Under the pieces are notes generated by a model, which searched no databases, was not told the origin of the DNA, and was given only the letters and a program-made list of their open reading frames with translations. From the NCBI GenBank assembly GCA_008508345.1, contig QNGE01000297.1:98445-162444 (forward strand): a stretch of DNA of 64,000 nt, read 5' to 3'. Positions 23,737-38,727 of this stretch are shown here, one piece after another. Origin of the DNA: Paragonimus westermani (lineage: Eukaryota; Platyhelminthes; Trematoda; Plagiorchiida; Troglotrematidae). The position numbers and the translations under genes were made by a program. Within the stretch, counting starts at the first letter, position 1, and each line of letters begins with the position of its first letter.

Positions 23737-26700
23737 GATACTTGTACGGCAGATTAGCCTCTGTCAAATGGCCAACCTTATTAGTAACTACAAAATGACC
23801 TCCACTGGAATTGTTGATCTTAATGGAGCTAAGTTCCTAGTTGAGCTTAATCCCTATCAAAATACCCTGGTCCATAGTGTGGCCTGTTTGCTAGCTTAGT
23901 TTGTTCTAACAAAATAGTGTCATTTTTAAGCACTTCTCACTTCGCTTGTCACACTGTCGTCCGATACTCTCCCCAAGAGAACCTCTCAGTGAGAACCTTT
24001 CCCTAGATCACTTTCACCCAGCCCAGCGAAACTTTGATAAGAATTTAGCATCTCAGAGTGAACAATTCCCAGATCCAACCACGGACCACCGTTCTGGTCC
24101 AACTTTATTTCGGTTACCACCTAGACACGAGTTGATCCTCGATATCTGAAATCCAGTCCAATCGAGACGGTTGGCCTGATTAGTTTGTAGACAACGTGTT
24201 TTTCTGCACCTCGCCGGTATCTCAAGTTCTCATGAATAAATGGGACATCTTTTACGGTGTCAAGTTCAATCTACGAAACCATGTTAGATCCTAGAGGGGC
24301 CTTTAGGTACGCGGTGTTTACAACGAATCTTGAGGAACGCATGTATGACCTACAATAACGAATGCCCAAACCAAATCAAGTCGTTGGGCACGTGATGCTG
24401 CGACTGCAGACAGAATGATTACTTATGTGAAGTGAACCTCAGTTTGCTTGCGCTCGCAGGGCAAAGTACAAGTTGTCATAAGAGGACCTCAAGGATTCAA
24501 ATGCACAACATTGAACGCGAACAGTCGACGGACAAAAACAAGACAGAATGTAGCCAAATCGGTCTGACGTGTCATTGTATGCGTGGCCTTCGGACAGATC
24601 GATTGTTCGATGCCAGTGTCATAACGGGCAGTAGAAAAGCCATGTTCACACGGATGAAGCTGAGAGTGACAGACAGTAAAGGATATGCGGTCATCAAAGT
24701 GAATCTCAACAATTGGGGAGGGGTTGAGCGAACCGAATAATTTGGCGTTTTTGATGTGAGCTGGGAGAATGGCAACAGAAAGTGAATAATCATGGGAAGG
24801 AGCTGGATGGGTTTGACTAAAGAGAATGTGGTCATCCTTGAAAGTGCTTTGGCCTCACGTTACTGACTAAGTGCAGCCCGCTATTCACGCCTGAAGCCAC
24901 TCACACAACAGACGGGACCTTGTCTGAATCTGTTAAATAACATTTGGTACTTCATTACGACCTTGGAACAAAAACATATTCTGCCCACTTACCTTATCTA
25001 GCGTTGAAAGCGTAAAACGTGCGGAGGCTGACATACAGAACACAGTTACTGTGGGCAAAAACGCCGAACGCGGTAAGTCTGCTTCTTAGTTAACGTGCTT
25101 TAAGTTGTGATAGGAGCACAACACACCAAACATTAAAAGAGTCCACTCATCAGTAGGATGAGGGATCATCCTAAAAATGTTACCGGATACTTCATAATTT
25201 GCCCAGTTGCGGTGAAGCATATATGTTTAACGTTTTACATTTAGACGGGGAGCTTGAAATGAAGAAGACTCCTCCTATAAACCATATTCACCACTGACAG
25301 CGATATGGACCTTTCGAATGCAGTTTACAAATTGATCAATCAAATGATATTCTAACTGATATGGAAAGTACACAAACGATCGTAATCGTCTTCCAAAATA
25401 ATTAAGTATACTCTAGAAAACAACTTTCAGTTGGTCTCGTCAAAGCTCTACTGAAGAGGACTACCGTATTTAATGGCAAGGCAGCATGACGCAATATGTT
25501 CTATTATGGTTCGTGAAAGGTTTAAGACTGCATCATCTTCACCATCCAGCTTCCATGGTAGCAGTGCACAGACGTTTGTAACAGAGAACAGCCTACTCTA
25601 AATATGACAACACCATCCTTCATTCAGTGTGATATGTTTCTATAATCAAGCGGTCAAACTAATTGCTCAGCCAGCCACGTGTATTGTTTTGAGGTGTATT
25701 GTTAATTTTGATACACTGTGATTCGAGTGCATGAGAAATCGCTCCAGTGGACGTAACAAGACTTGAAAACATGATAAAAGATGCTTGCCGGACAGTAAAT
25801 ATTTGGGGGCAAACCGAGAGCGGATTCATCTTGTGTTGCCACCACCTCCGTTGTGTAAATCATCCGTGTTCTGAGTGGACAATTTTGACAAAAATGGCCG
25901 CACACACACATTGACAACCGTGTCAACGAACAAAAGGTCACGATTGATTTCATTCATAGTTAGAATTATGACGGTATTTAATTGTCTTCCATCTTCCGAA
26001 TTTTGATCCAGACGGGTGAAAACAACTCTGATATATGCTCATGATGTAGTTACTCGAGTGGCGATTCACAATTTTCATTCATACCACTAAAATTCAATTA
26101 ATCCTGTTTGTCTTGCCTCACCGTCACTTCGTCTAGGATCATCTTCAAGCAAATCAACAAGCCAGATGGCCTGCACTCTATCTCTGTAACAGATCTAATC
26201 GTAAGCTTTTAGCTCACGACACATTTAGTATACGCTTTTGAAGCTGGAGTTATCTAGGTCACCACCACCAGACTTACCTTCCTGTAGAGGATTTGGGTTA
26301 TGTTAACACATTAGTGGACCCGTGTCGAATCCTACATTCGATTTTTCCCCACCAAGAAACCGGGTAATTTACATACCTTCTCCTCGGAATTGATAGCCTC
26401 TTTTTATTCTTGATCCGCAGAGTCGAGTGCTGATTCCCTGTTGCCTATTCCCAACGTCCACCAACGCAAGTTGATAAGATATTTTAAACAGCTGACGGAG
26501 ACAAAGTTGTCCTCTTCAGTACGACTTCTTAGAGTGTTATCAAAACATATCAGGAACAACCAGAATCACAACTGATTTGTTCTGCTCCATGGAATACATC
26601 CGTTCCCTCACGGGTCAGGAAAAAGTGACTGGCGTTATTTCTGCACTTGCTATACTTATTCATACAGTACGCACGAAGTAAGAGATCAAAACTGATTTAA

Positions 26701-28628
26701 TGAACCATCGGTAGTTTTATCGTTTATATATGTACACTTTGACATGCACGGCTTGAACTTAGAGGGAAACCAATGACCACGGGCAACTCAAAGCTGAAAT
26801 GGATAAGGATGACATCGACTGTTTGCCACATTCACATGGGCAGCAATTTGTGAGGGGCAAAGTGTTCAGTGCTTTAGAAATAATTTACACACTGCACGCA
26901 ATGAAATCTCAGAAGGCATGATAACCCTACCTTCGGAAAATTATCCTAAGCTGAATTGTGAGTTTCCAGATAACTAGCAGCGAATTGCTTGCATAACTTC
27001 AGGAAATCGAACTGTTATTCGATTTGTGAATAAAATGTTTCACTTACTTTCGCATAGTTTTCCGCCCAAAGTCTGGTGTATTTATCAAGATTAATGGTTT
27101 AATTTGAGGGAGAATGTTCGATCAACAAAACATCAGCGATGGACTTACCCATCTGTGTTCATTATGCTGGCTGTTATTTCGTTGCCAGGCACATCTGTAA
27201 ACTCACCAGGTTAATTCTTTTGTTTGGAGAGACAAAAATATTTGTTTTCCTTTTGAACTAGAAAAATTTTCGTTAGCTCAGACATCCTTAAGCAGGCATT
27301 TAATGAGGGGTTAAATGTTAAGTCTATTTGCTGAATCGACGGTTTGGCTGATTCGGCCATTCTGGTGAGCTGACTTGCCGTTTCTAGTGTTCCTGTTGTG
27401 AACTGAAAGTAAGGGATCTTGTTCAAACCAAATATCTAACGGTTCTAAAACGTTTCGCCGTATGCTCGCTCGTCATGACAATTCCTCTTCGTCCTGCTCC
27501 AGAATTAATTCAAGGCAATCCAAATGGACGGTAATTCTGTTCAAAGTCGGATGTGAGTTTTGTAATGGAATGCGTACTTCTGTCCCGTTCGCTTCTTAAG
27601 GTTACCACCGAACATTCCGATGATGTCTAACCCACTCACATCAGAGTGGTGTTGTATTATGTTTACGTCATACTCTAAATTCCCTGGAACACCAAATAAA
27701 CATTTATTGGTAAATCTAAACCAACCTCCAGAAATACATATGAGAACAGAACAGTTAACAGAACGGAGGTGAAAATCACCGACAGTAATTGAGTGCAGTA
27801 GTCAGCCATAATCTGCACTAGGTAGTGCGTTAAATCCTCAGCTGTATAGCATGAAGTAACAAGTCACGATTACCCAGTCCATCTAGTCTTAACGAATGAT
27901 CTCCATATGATAGTCGGTAGCCCGTCACAGGATTTCGTATACTGATATGTTGGGATTGAGTGGGCATGATACGACATTTCCACTGTGTTGGTCGCAATTA
28001 AATACACAAAATTTTCCATCACAATCAGTTAGGAGGACTGACTTTCCAGAAATTTACACAAGGACCCGCAGATGGCTTGGCTATCCAGCTCCCTACTTCA
28101 TAATCGGGAATACTAAACAGTATGCAACGGAGTAGTTCGCTGAGGAGATATTAGACTGAGTGTTACACCGTCGCCTCAAGGACTGCGTCCTAGGATTTGG
28201 TGCCGTTAAACGCACATTTTACCCCTAGAGTATACCATAGAACTTCTACCCCGGAGTATCCCTAGATGGTACAATGTTGCCGTATGTGCGGACGTCGGTG
28301 GACCCAAGATGTTCATAATCTGACTTCGAGTAACACTTCTAGCAAATGACATTTCATAGTTGTCGCTTCCCTTCATTTAGACTATCATACATGGCTTTAC
28401 TCCCAACTCTTCTCATCTAAATTCACGGGTGACATTTAGTGGCATTGGATATGGCAACTTCACACACAATTGCTGTTGTAACAGCGGTATTATCGGAACA
28501 GCACTATATGCATGATTTCTCCCCTTATTAACTCAGCCGGGGTTCCACAGCGCTCAACTCATGAACCGGAGGTATTACACATCTGGTCTTGAGTCGAGTG
28601 GACTAGCCGTCACCAACCTAGTTCGTTC

Positions 28629-28643
28629 ATATATATATATATA
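28629..28643. repeat. Short (AT)n microsatellite
   Basis: An uninterrupted AT dinucleotide run of about 15 nt inside intron 1. No function is implied. Confidence 0.8.
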
Positions 28644-31600
28644 GTGTTATGAGCAATCATGTGTGAACATTAATGTGCGGCATTTGATTGATGAGACGGA
28701 CGGTTTCGAAGTCATTTTGCTAAACTATTCTGGTCTGTAAGAGGTTGTGACGAAAATTTGGGAAGCCGATCGTCCTGTAGGCTCCCGAACCTTGAAAGCA
28801 GATTTGAGACACAGAACAAATAACTAGATACAGGTCATACTGTTCAATCAGCACACTTTCCCTCCTCGCTCCGGTTAGTTGACTTTCCTACACTCACTCA
28901 TTTGAGATATCGTTTCAAAAATTATGACTACCAATAACACCTAGTCAATGGGAAGCACTAGTAGTCGCAAGCTATCCGACTGTTGTGTATATTATGCATG
29001 CTACTGCCTAATGCCTTTCCATGTTCACTTTGAAACTAAATGTTCTGTGCTGTTATACGGGTTCTTGTTTGTCTGCCTTCCAGTTTTTATTCATTACTTG
29101 AAGTTTCTAGCCGAAAACGTCTAATTTTATTTGGAGTAGCCAATCTCATGCCCTACATACTTTAATTGTGTGAACCGCTGGATTCTTTTGTACAAAAATT
29201 CGTTGTTATTTTATGATACTTACCTCCGAACTGGACATTTTTTTAAATCTCCGAGTTGATAAATTCGTTTACCACCGAACACCGACTACTCATCTTAACA
29301 TCTTTCTGACTGGTAACCATGGCTAAAGGCTTGTGTGCAGCTTAACAACATAGGCGCGCACATAACTACACAGTGAATTTGACGTAGTGAATTTGACCGA
29401 CTGTTAATTTTTGATTTTCATGCACAAGGATTGTCTTTCGTTTTAAGGCACTACAAAAGATTGTAATATAAGTTCGAATCAATACAGTTTAGTTTACATT
29501 CTTCAAGCATGTAGTTCCGACAGTTTGTGGGTCTGTTCCCTCTTTTTGCAAAGTGTTTCGGTGCCAAATCGTTGCCCCGAAGATCGATAGGCTGGGAAAG
29601 GTAGGCAGCGCCTTTTGCTGTCATTGTGTGCACGCATCAGCACATGCGTACGCACACACAAACGCACACAATCGTTTAGGACGGACGACCTGCGCCAACT
29701 GGAACAGTGAACGCGGAGGCTGTGCACTCATCATACTTCCTTATCCTAGATCGTGAGCCATGATCTTATCATGTGCACCCGATTACCGGGCAAATGCTGG
29801 GAGACGAATCACTGATTGCTGTTTTTGCTTGTGATAAAGAGTAATGAGGGCAACAAGTGTAATGAGCGCGGATTCGTCGGTGTTCGCGCATACCACCAAT
29901 CCTCTCCTAATGATGATTGACTTGTAAGTACAATTTGTTAGATGGCAACGGTTGATGTGCGAATTCCATACCACCCAATTCCACCCCTTGTTGGAACGCT
30001 TACTGGCGGTGGTATCTGCAATTTGCATTCTTTCGGACCTGGGTATTACTTGTTTGGTATTGCTGAGTTTCCGTTTCACGCGAACGAACTGGGAAGCTGG
30101 TTGGCTTGATCAAGTCATACTTTAGGAAGCATACAACGGAATATCCGCGTCATACGGGGACCAGATCAGTAACTGAGTGCGTCTGTTTGACGCGGCACAC
30201 GGTGAAATTTTTGAATTGAAGCTACGTATCCTCAGAAGACCAACAAAAACCAGCCATAAAAGTCGATGTAGCAAACTAGCCCGTGCACATTTATCACTTA
30301 CAACTTAATTATATGGTCCAATGGACGAGGAACACTGGTGTCGGATTTGAAGGGATCGCCTATTAAATACTTCACTGTAGCGAACCCTCGTGGTTTAACT
30401 GAGCCAAGCGCCTAAGAGGTCATTCCGTGAAGCTTTGCCATTGAATGAGCAGTCAGCACAGTTTCCAAAGCTGTGTGACAAAGAACTGCTCAGTTGGGAA
30501 CATACCATCAATCCTGCGGATATGGCTGAAGTGGATGGGAGTTTGAAAGGTCTACTTTGTGGGCAGCTAGGTGGAAGAAGACACATTGCAGTATGGTAGC
30601 TCTCTTTCTGTCTCACATCGGAAGATATGCACATTCGCCAGAGCGCCGTTTCATCGTGTTTGCATATTTAATGCTGAAATGAACGCAGATCCGCGGGGCG
30701 AAGTGACTGTGCTATGTGCACTCAGACTATGAGTACGTCAGCAAAATAACAAGCTGAAATAAGCTCACGTTTACTTAAGTATGCATGTTTTGAGATAAGT
30801 TGTACTGGAATTATCGTGTTACAACTAAATTTATGGAGTATCTCTCCCTATCATACTTGTTGCAGGATGTGTATGACCATGTGCTTAGTTTTTTCTGCGC
30901 ATATAACTATTTTAACGCATGGTTGTGCGCATACAATTCCTACTTTTAGCCCATCTTAGGCCAGACCTCACTATTCTTTCTATAGAGCGCAGTTATTTGA
31001 CCTAAAAGCTTGATCAGAACGATTATGCACATCGTTTGCCCTAACTCGTAATCATAAAATCAGTAAGTGATCATCTCGAATAATGATGAATCTTGACATA
31101 ATTGGAACTGCATGTACGATTATGATTTCTCTTATCAGGAAAGTCACTTTTTGCGTGTAGTCTAATTTTTTACACTCTGTTTAAGTTTTGCAGTGATCGC
31201 TCACACAGCAGTTTAGTACGTCGATGTGAACCCATCTGTTCTCATCAGAACATTTCTGAAGGATGACGATGAATCCGGTGAGATGCCAGTGAATGCCATT
31301 TTTGGTTGCTGAGTCAAATACGGCCACTTCTTTTCGGAAGTTGGAACGCCAACTGCCTGTGATTAAATTTGTCATTTGAATGTTGGATATATTCCCTTAC
31401 GAACAGGGGACAACTTAGCATTTTTAGGCCATAGTTTATCAAACTGACTAACTTTGTTCATGAAGTATAGCAACCCTGGCTAGCACCTCAATAGAGACCA
31501 CATTTGTAGTAAAGCACGAATTAATGGTAAGGTCGTTCATACTGATGCAAAATAGTTATAGGGCTTCCTAAGAATTTCGGTCCCACGCTTTTAAGAAAAA

Positions 31601-32700
31601 ACCTCGTGAGCTTGTTATTTTGTCAGTATACTAGATGGATGGTGATCGATACTGCATATGGTTTTTCCACTGTAAATTCAACTAGTGGGGCACATTAATT
31701 AGCTAAGATCCAGTGACTAGTAGTCCATTTTTGTGAATTCAGCGAGGTAGCGTGGGATGAAGCTCTCCAAAGGGGGATAAGAAGGGCACGATGAGAATAT
31801 GAGTATGTACGGAAGATGAATTACCAAGTGATTGAACAGATCAGAATTAATTGAACTTCTCAAGCTTCTAAAGAGTAGTATGCCAAGGGAATATGCCTCA
31901 TTTTTGCAAAGGAAAGCAAACCACGTACCTTCAATAAGCTATCATTTGGAAGGTTGCTATCAGAGTGCGGCCAAAGTTAGTTAGTACACGATAAGTTATC
32001 GCGGTGCACGCTACGTCATCACTAGTGAGAACAGCCTGCCGACAACGCTGACAAATATACCATACTAGAGTGAATTGATCGTCATGTGGTTCTGACTGCA
32101 TATGAGGCGGAAAAATATCACAAACAAAAAGTCTAAGATTTGCTTTATTAATAAAAATGATAGCCTATTTCCTAGTAGCCTCAATAACCCTCTTACCGTA
32201 TTTTTGACTAACTCGTGGATGTAACTGTGACAGAAAGCATTTCAAGCTGTTGTTGAGATTTCTTCAAGACTACCGGGATCGGATGTTTTCGGCAGTGATT
32301 AGATGTGATAAACTGTCTTACGTCAATCGAATTACACTTGCCGATCACATTGTGCTGGGAATCATAGCTAGACATTCTTCATGCTTAACTCAGCTATCAT
32401 CATGTGAATGATGTAGAATTTGTTCATTATCATAGCAATAATACAATCTTGAGCAGATGTGGGAACTCGCGTATGATGTCAGGAGTTCAGACTGCACTGA
32501 AAAGTCCGTGGTAGTATTATTGCGCGGTGGGTGTGACGAAAATAAGCGATCATGCTTGACGTTCCATCCGTCACTCGTTTTTTCCCAAAACTTTATACTG
32601 CTATTATATGAAAAACTTGTTTGCTCCTAGGTAAGTACGCAAGGATCTTCAAAAGTATATTCTCGCTTTCGCCTTCTACTTTTTTCTTCGAATAAAACAG

Positions 32701-32949
32701 ACTTGAAAATCAGTTACCTTCGCCTTCGGAGTGCGGGCGGTCTGCCAACTGATCTACTTGAAAGCGACACAACAGGCCGGATTCCATCCACCATGGTTCA
32801 CCAGCTCGGTGAACCGCAGCTTGGTGTCACTTATCCACGTATACTTTCATCTGGTTTGATCGTATCTCCCAGCGTCGAAAGCTCGGAACAACAACTGGTC
32901 GATGTTGATCCCAGTGGTTGCCCTTGGATGTTATCCGCGTGTCCAGCAG
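32701..32949 (+). CDS. Exon 2 of laminin-G-domain protein: unassigned N-terminal region
   Basis: The acceptor is a pyrimidine-rich tract ending AAAACAG|AC. The donor is CCAGCAG|GTGACT. Both ends are phase 1, so the exon joins exon 1 (G|AC gives Asp) and exon 3 (G|GT gives Gly) without breaking the frame. Its 83 residues include LKISYLRLRSAGGLPTD, a GVTYPRILSSGLIVSP segment and two cysteines in CPWMLSACPAG. The string reads like folded extracellular sequence, but I do not recognise a named domain. It would place residues 41-123 between the signal peptide and the LamG-like region. Other exons may lie between it and its neighbours. Confidence 0.65.
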
Positions 32950-33438
32950 GTGACTTACACTATTGTTCGCTTACCTAGTGTTTTACAATCTGTGACATTC
33001 TCGTTACTCGTCTTCGTATGGAACTGCCGCAAAATCAACCAAAAGTACAGTAATCGCGAACCAGTCAAATAAAATACTCGCTAAGTATATGTACTACTTT
33101 AAAATGATGCCTTTCAAGGATAGTGTGTGAGTATCACTAACATGTGTTGGAGTTGGGATATTCTTCCTCGTATCTCTTTCTAATTTCCGAACAATATAAA
33201 TGTCCATTTGTTCATCTCCGGTGTTCATCTCCGATGACTCAGAAAATCCAATGATCAAATGCTATTTTTTAGTGCCACTTGACTCACAACTGACGGTCCT
33301 GCATTTTTAACCGTCTAAAGCAAACTAGACAGTCATTGGTCAATTTAAGTCCACTCAGCAGGACATCTGCGGCCACTCCGGTGCGCCTGCGTGACTGTGA
33401 TCGCTCAGTCATATCGGGCAGATGTATCGCGTGCATTG

Positions 33439-34555
33439 TTGACGGCATGCATTTCGAATCAGCCTGTCGCAATAACCGAAGCCAAACGATGATTGCGCAT
33501 AACACTCATCACAGGCGGATTGCGCTGCACCACTTGTTGTTCCACTCACGCACAGTGTATCTAGTGTATACCCAACGAAATGAGACGAAGAGGCGTGTGA
33601 GCAGAGTCCTTTGTGGTAGTTCAGCCAGCCAATGTTGGTTAGATAGTGAGCCAGCAGAAAATTGAAACCTTTATCGTTCAGAAGCAAAAAGGTAGACTCC
33701 CGTGTTAAATTCTTCGCTGGGGAGAAGGATATTGAAAATATGAAAGAAGCAATAGTTCAGTAAAGGAATGTATATGATTGCACTCCAGATAGGATAAGGA
33801 AGAAAAACAAAGTTGAACCGGAATACAAACGAGACATCTCGCACACAGTGCATCAACAAAGCTGAAGAAAGGAAACGACGAAGGCTACCATACCCTAATT
33901 GCATGATAAGTAGAGCGAGTGAGTCAACAATCGACGGTGGTCGATGTTACAGACAAGTTAATTTCGTCTAACGTACTCGTCGTCTCTTTGCTGACGGTAT
34001 GCTCTGAGTACGTTGACGACCTACTAATCCGAGACGGCCAACGCATTCATCGCAACACTATATAGTTATTTCACCACTACCTGTGATAACGATGGTTCCC
34101 TTGCGTGTCACGCACTTCATTTCATGTTCACGAAACTGTCACTCTGGACATTTGAAAGCCTGTTCGGATCGTATTCCTCTAGATGGTCCGGTTCAAGGCA
34201 AAGTCCTTCCAAGATCTAAAATCAAAATACTTAATTGACTATTACCTTGATATCGCAACAACTGGCCACCAGGATTTCGCTTACTTACCTTGTCCATGCA
34301 TTAGCTGCTTTGGGACCTGCTCGTCGCCCATCCTGCGGACGTGCATCAACCAACGAAGCTGACTGAACATCTGCATGACTTCAATTCCATTCGTATCAAA
34401 TTGCGGACGTACCTCAGTGTTCTGAACCATGTCCGATCACCGAACACCCAGAATGCGTCTGATCTATTGCAGATGGAAGCAGCTCAGCTACCGCACATTC
34501 CGTTGATATAACTTCCCAAATTGGCTGCCTTAAAACACCGTAGACAGCACCATTG
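33439..34555 (-). mobile_element. LINE family 1, 5'-truncated and decayed copy
   Basis: This aligns by eye with the 3' part of the near-complete element, from the 3' end (33439, TTGACGGCATGCATTTCG) through the zinc-finger segment (about 33965-34110). It continues into the C-terminal part of the RT-domain ORF (matching about 38960-39325), ending near GCACCATTGAACAC at 34555. The zinc finger has lost ligands: both histidines are replaced by Arg/Gln codons, and a stop interrupts the start of the finger. This is more diverged than the copy at 6691-7559 and clearly non-functional. Confidence 0.7.
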
Positions 34556-37500
34556 AACACACTCACTCAAGCACATGCACACGTGTCTGGTTAATCCAGG
34601 CGGCCTCGAAACCTGGTTCTTTCGAGTGTTGGTGTTTGTTCTGAACCGTGAGTAATTCTTTTGATCGATCGATGGAACTGGTGCCAACTGTCGGGTGTTG
34701 GCGCCGTTGGTTAGGCGTCGACACGGCTGCGATTGGTGAGTGGAATGTAGAAACCGATTATATGAGATGAAACTGAGTCATCCGGTCGAGCAACAATAGG
34801 AGATTGATTAGTTGTGTTTGGTGAGCACGGATAAACCTATGTGGGTAATCATTAAGCTGACGCATCAGAGTATAATGAAGGTGGTCCAGATGTTAATACT
34901 GAAAAATTCACCTTCCTTGTTCCAAGTTAAAGAGTGTTCATTGCCACAGGCAATAAATCCAATTTAGTGCGTTTCGGTTTGTGCTCTTGATTCTCTTCCA
35001 CTACTCTGTTCTAGTCGAGAAATCTGGACCACGAACATTAGTAGGGTCTGGAGTCTAGTAATGGCTTTTTGGTATCAAGTAACTAGTACCACCTAAAATT
35101 TTAATTTACCCTCTGCAGTGCGAGAGGAGATGAGAGAACTAGGAGAAACGTGAACATGAAATATCGAGATCGGAATGACTCGGATTACAGTCGTTTTGCG
35201 AATTTAATCAGGACTTTCACGTTTGCACTACAGCTACTTCGTTACATTATGAAATAGCAGGAAATCCTGTAAGCAGGCTGAAGATTCTGCGACGTTTGAA
35301 AATTCCAACGGTTTTGAACATTTATGTGAAACCGTGAGTGCAATTGTTATACATGCGTGATTGGATCGTCCCCAAGGATAAATCCTTCGGTCTGTCTGTT
35401 TCAGAATGGACCCCTGAACACGAGCATAGCTTTTATCAACACATCTCTAAAATGGTTAATTGTTCATATCAAAACTGTACCGTGTGACCTTACTCAAGGT
35501 AAGGCAGTCAAGCACAGTCACTTGCGAGCAACATTCACTTTGTTCGGTTTTTTTATCTGGAAAAGTGTCTCACTTCGAATAACTCGCATGGCTAAAAAAT
35601 GATGGTGTCATTATGAGGGTTCTGTACTTTACAAAATGGGTCTGAAGATCACGTGCACCTGTTTTCCACTTGCCGTTTCTGTTGAACAGCTACACATTTT
35701 AGATACATCTCCGAACACGACTCGAACAGAAACTTCCACTGAAGTTATACAACACTGAATTACGACCCTAATCAAAACATGTTTATTTTCCTCTGCAATT
35801 TCCATTTCCTCATTTTTGGACAACCAACGTTTAATTAACTTTCGTGCCTGCTGCGTAACCATCTAAACAGTTATCAGGCATGCCAATTGCTGAACTGCAT
35901 TCTGGAAGCAGTTTGATCGGATACTTGCTGTCGGAGCGGCATGTACTTTCTTCTCTATGTGCCGGTCGGGAAACAGTCTCTATATTTATTAAAACATTGC
36001 GCGACAGTGGTTTAGAAGCATGGTTTCTGGGTCGTCGGACACACTGTGTGGCACCTATCATTTTAGCGTACTAGTTATTTTTGCTATATATCTTCCAGAT
36101 TGGATGAAGTCCGCAAATCAGTGTTGACGTCAAGAGTTCTTGTTGGGTATATGCGGAATTTCTGTTAGGTTTATTGGCAAAAAATTGCATGTAATCAGAA
36201 GGTGAACAACGCCAGTAAAAGCGAATAACAAAAACTGCATAACGAAATGTTTGGACTTATCAGAATCTTAGTAGCGCAACAGAATTGTCTGATAGTTATG
36301 AACCACCATTTGTGACAATGGAAGCTTGCGCTATATGTTGGATGAATGGGTTGATCTGAGAGTGGTCCTCAACTTGTGATTTGTTTGCTGAGTGAAGCTG
36401 TACAAGTGGTGGAATCGAAGCTGCTCGCTGTAGGACTGTATACTGTTAAGTTGATGTGGCGGCGTCAAGACAGGCTGTGCAGCAGAAAAGTCATTCCTCT
36501 TGATGTGTCGTGTAGACGTGTGTGACAAAATCTGAGTAGCTGTGGCATTGTTCGTGACCAAGGGCCATGCCAACTCATGAAACAGGGTAGTGTTGGCAGC
36601 ATGTTGCTGTCAGACTTGGAACCGCTTATCATATCGGACATTCCTTGCTAGAAGCTTCTTCGAGCGGTCCCTTTCAGGCACTGTGCCAGGTGGTCCCAAG
36701 CAGCGCTGTACCAATCTGTGTTGAACTGTACTGGACTGTACTGGAGGTTGACTGAAAAAACGGCTGGTTTTATAGTTTGCCTTAGCGTTTGGAGGGTCAA
36801 GGGGATCTCCGTGTCGAGACATGTCACATATTGGATACGAAGTTGGCGATCTGATTACACACATGACAGGTTCAGTGGGGTGTTTGGAGAATGTGTGCGG
36901 ACGAACGCCTTGAAAGTGTGACGGATTTATTATGATGTTCCAGTTGATCGAAAAGCGACTTATCACTTTTGAATGAGGTCATTCGAACCACTACAGGTTC
37001 AAGACCCTAGAAGATATAGAGAAATGCCGTCAACGTAATCAGTAGGTGTCCGTTGGCCACCGGAAGCACATGATCTGTTTCCTGTTTGTTGCAGCTCATC
37101 CGGTAAGCATATCAGACACAATGGGACCCAACTCCGTAAAGCTGTCACTAATAACTCAGAATAGCTTGCTTCTGATTTCGGCAGCCAGAGTTCATTTAGT
37201 AAAACGTGTGATCGGAGTCCATCGGGTATGCTTATATGGTGAGTGGTAGCAACTGCTGAAGTCGTCATGCATTTCTAGAGATTTTTGACCACTGAATATA
37301 CATTACTTGTGATACCACAAAGTAACGGGTTTACGTTTCAGTAGAAGCGCAAGAATCAAAATCTGAGACACATTGAGGAGACGATTGCAGTGTCTGTTAC
37401 TTCCAAATAGGTCAACTCGGTTCACGCATGTCTCACTCTGGCTGGCTAATGTAACGTGTTCGGTTGGAAAATTTGGGCGCCACATGGGTGCACACCTAAC

Positions 37501-38727
37501 CGATCCATAAAGCCACATATGCACTGAAGTGACTACCCGTGTGGTTACATTCTGCGTCACTGACCAAATTCTGTCCCTACTGTCCGAATACAAGTTCAAA
37601 GCGATTTGAACGTGTTATTTTGGACTCGATTGGTGCAGAAAAACGATGTTGACATAACAGGATGTCCGTGCGTTAGACACTCCATTAAAAAGAGACTCAC
37701 TTAAGGCAGGAGTAGCTGTTCGCTAGGTGAATTTGGACGTGTTCTAGGTGACGCTCTAGGTCAGGGGAGTAATGTGTGCATATACTTAACACGCGATCAG
37801 TTGTAGAAAGATGACAGTAGTGACACAGCAGTTAAGAAAGAAAGAAGCATGGGAAGTTAAAGGCAAGCTAGGGTTGCTAGGATTTCGTCACTTGCAACCG
37901 GGTCATATATTGATCGCCACACTGTTACTTTAAATCCAACCCGAAGTCTTCGCCAACGTCATTGCCACTGTATTCGAACGGACTAGTCATTTGTCTCACG
38001 GATCGCCCCTGCGTTAGTAATGGAAATAAACTCATTGACCGATTGTCCACAACTTCTTTTGTCAAGGTTGTTTAAGCTTATGATTGACTGACAACTTTTT
38101 CGCTATACAGTAGCAAATGTCGGGCCAGTTAACGCTTTCTCCGTTACACACGGTTGGCGGCATCCGATTCGGATTAGCGTGTCACAGTGACCGAAGCCAA
38201 AGGACGCCTGCGCTTAGCCATCAATGCAATTGGCTTGCGCTGAGCCAATTGCAGTTCCACCAACACACCACATATCCAGTGTAAACCCGTAGGAATAAGA
38301 CCGGGATGTGTGCCAGTGGGGCCTTTGTGTCCAGCCGGCCAATGCTGGTTAGCCACTTGATTGGCTAATAAGGAAAGGAAACTCTTATCTCTCGGAAACT
38401 AAACAGAGAGAGGCTGCAGTGGTGAGGTTTAAACTAGGGAAAAAGACTTCTGAAGTGTAATACAAGAAGCGTTGCAGTATAGGAGTGCAGGTTAGTGCGT
38501 CCCAGAGAAGATAGGGATGAAAAGCAAAATTCTCATTGAACTATGAAAAGCCAGATAGACCATTCATGATACAATACACCAACAAAGCCGAAGAAAATGA
38601 TGGACACAAAACCACAGACACTCAAGTTTCTGAAAAGTAGAGCGGATTAATTGTCAACGACCAGGCTGTTGGCCGATGCAGTCATTAACAGAAGTAGAAT
38701 GGATACGCTGATATGACCTACCTGAGC

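Larger units (their letters stand above)
3292..32700 (+). other. Intron 1 of laminin-G gene (29.4 kb), repeat-bearing
   Basis: The interval begins GTGAGT and ends in a pyrimidine-rich tract followed by ACAG. Apart from the repeats listed separately (LINE tail 6691-7559, foldback elements 8881-8953 and 23431-23726, SINE copies 17571-18136), I see no gene I can support. Numerous open stretches of 60-120 codons occur, but none has recognisable motifs or paired splice sites. Unannotated internal exons cannot be ruled out, although exon 1 and exon 2 already join in phase without them. Confidence 0.5.

Noticed and set aside
35405..35498. Candidate exon of the laminin-G gene (acceptor TTTCAG, donor CAAG|GTAAGG)
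   Set aside because: Good splice consensus, but in the phase required after exon 2 it contains a stop; in the open phase it cannot join exon 2 or exon 3.
36610..36966. 118-codon minus-strand frame (ends SKKLLARNVRYDKRFQV)
   Set aside because: Has a basic, retroelement-like C-terminus, but no family motif I can name and no second copy found in the window.
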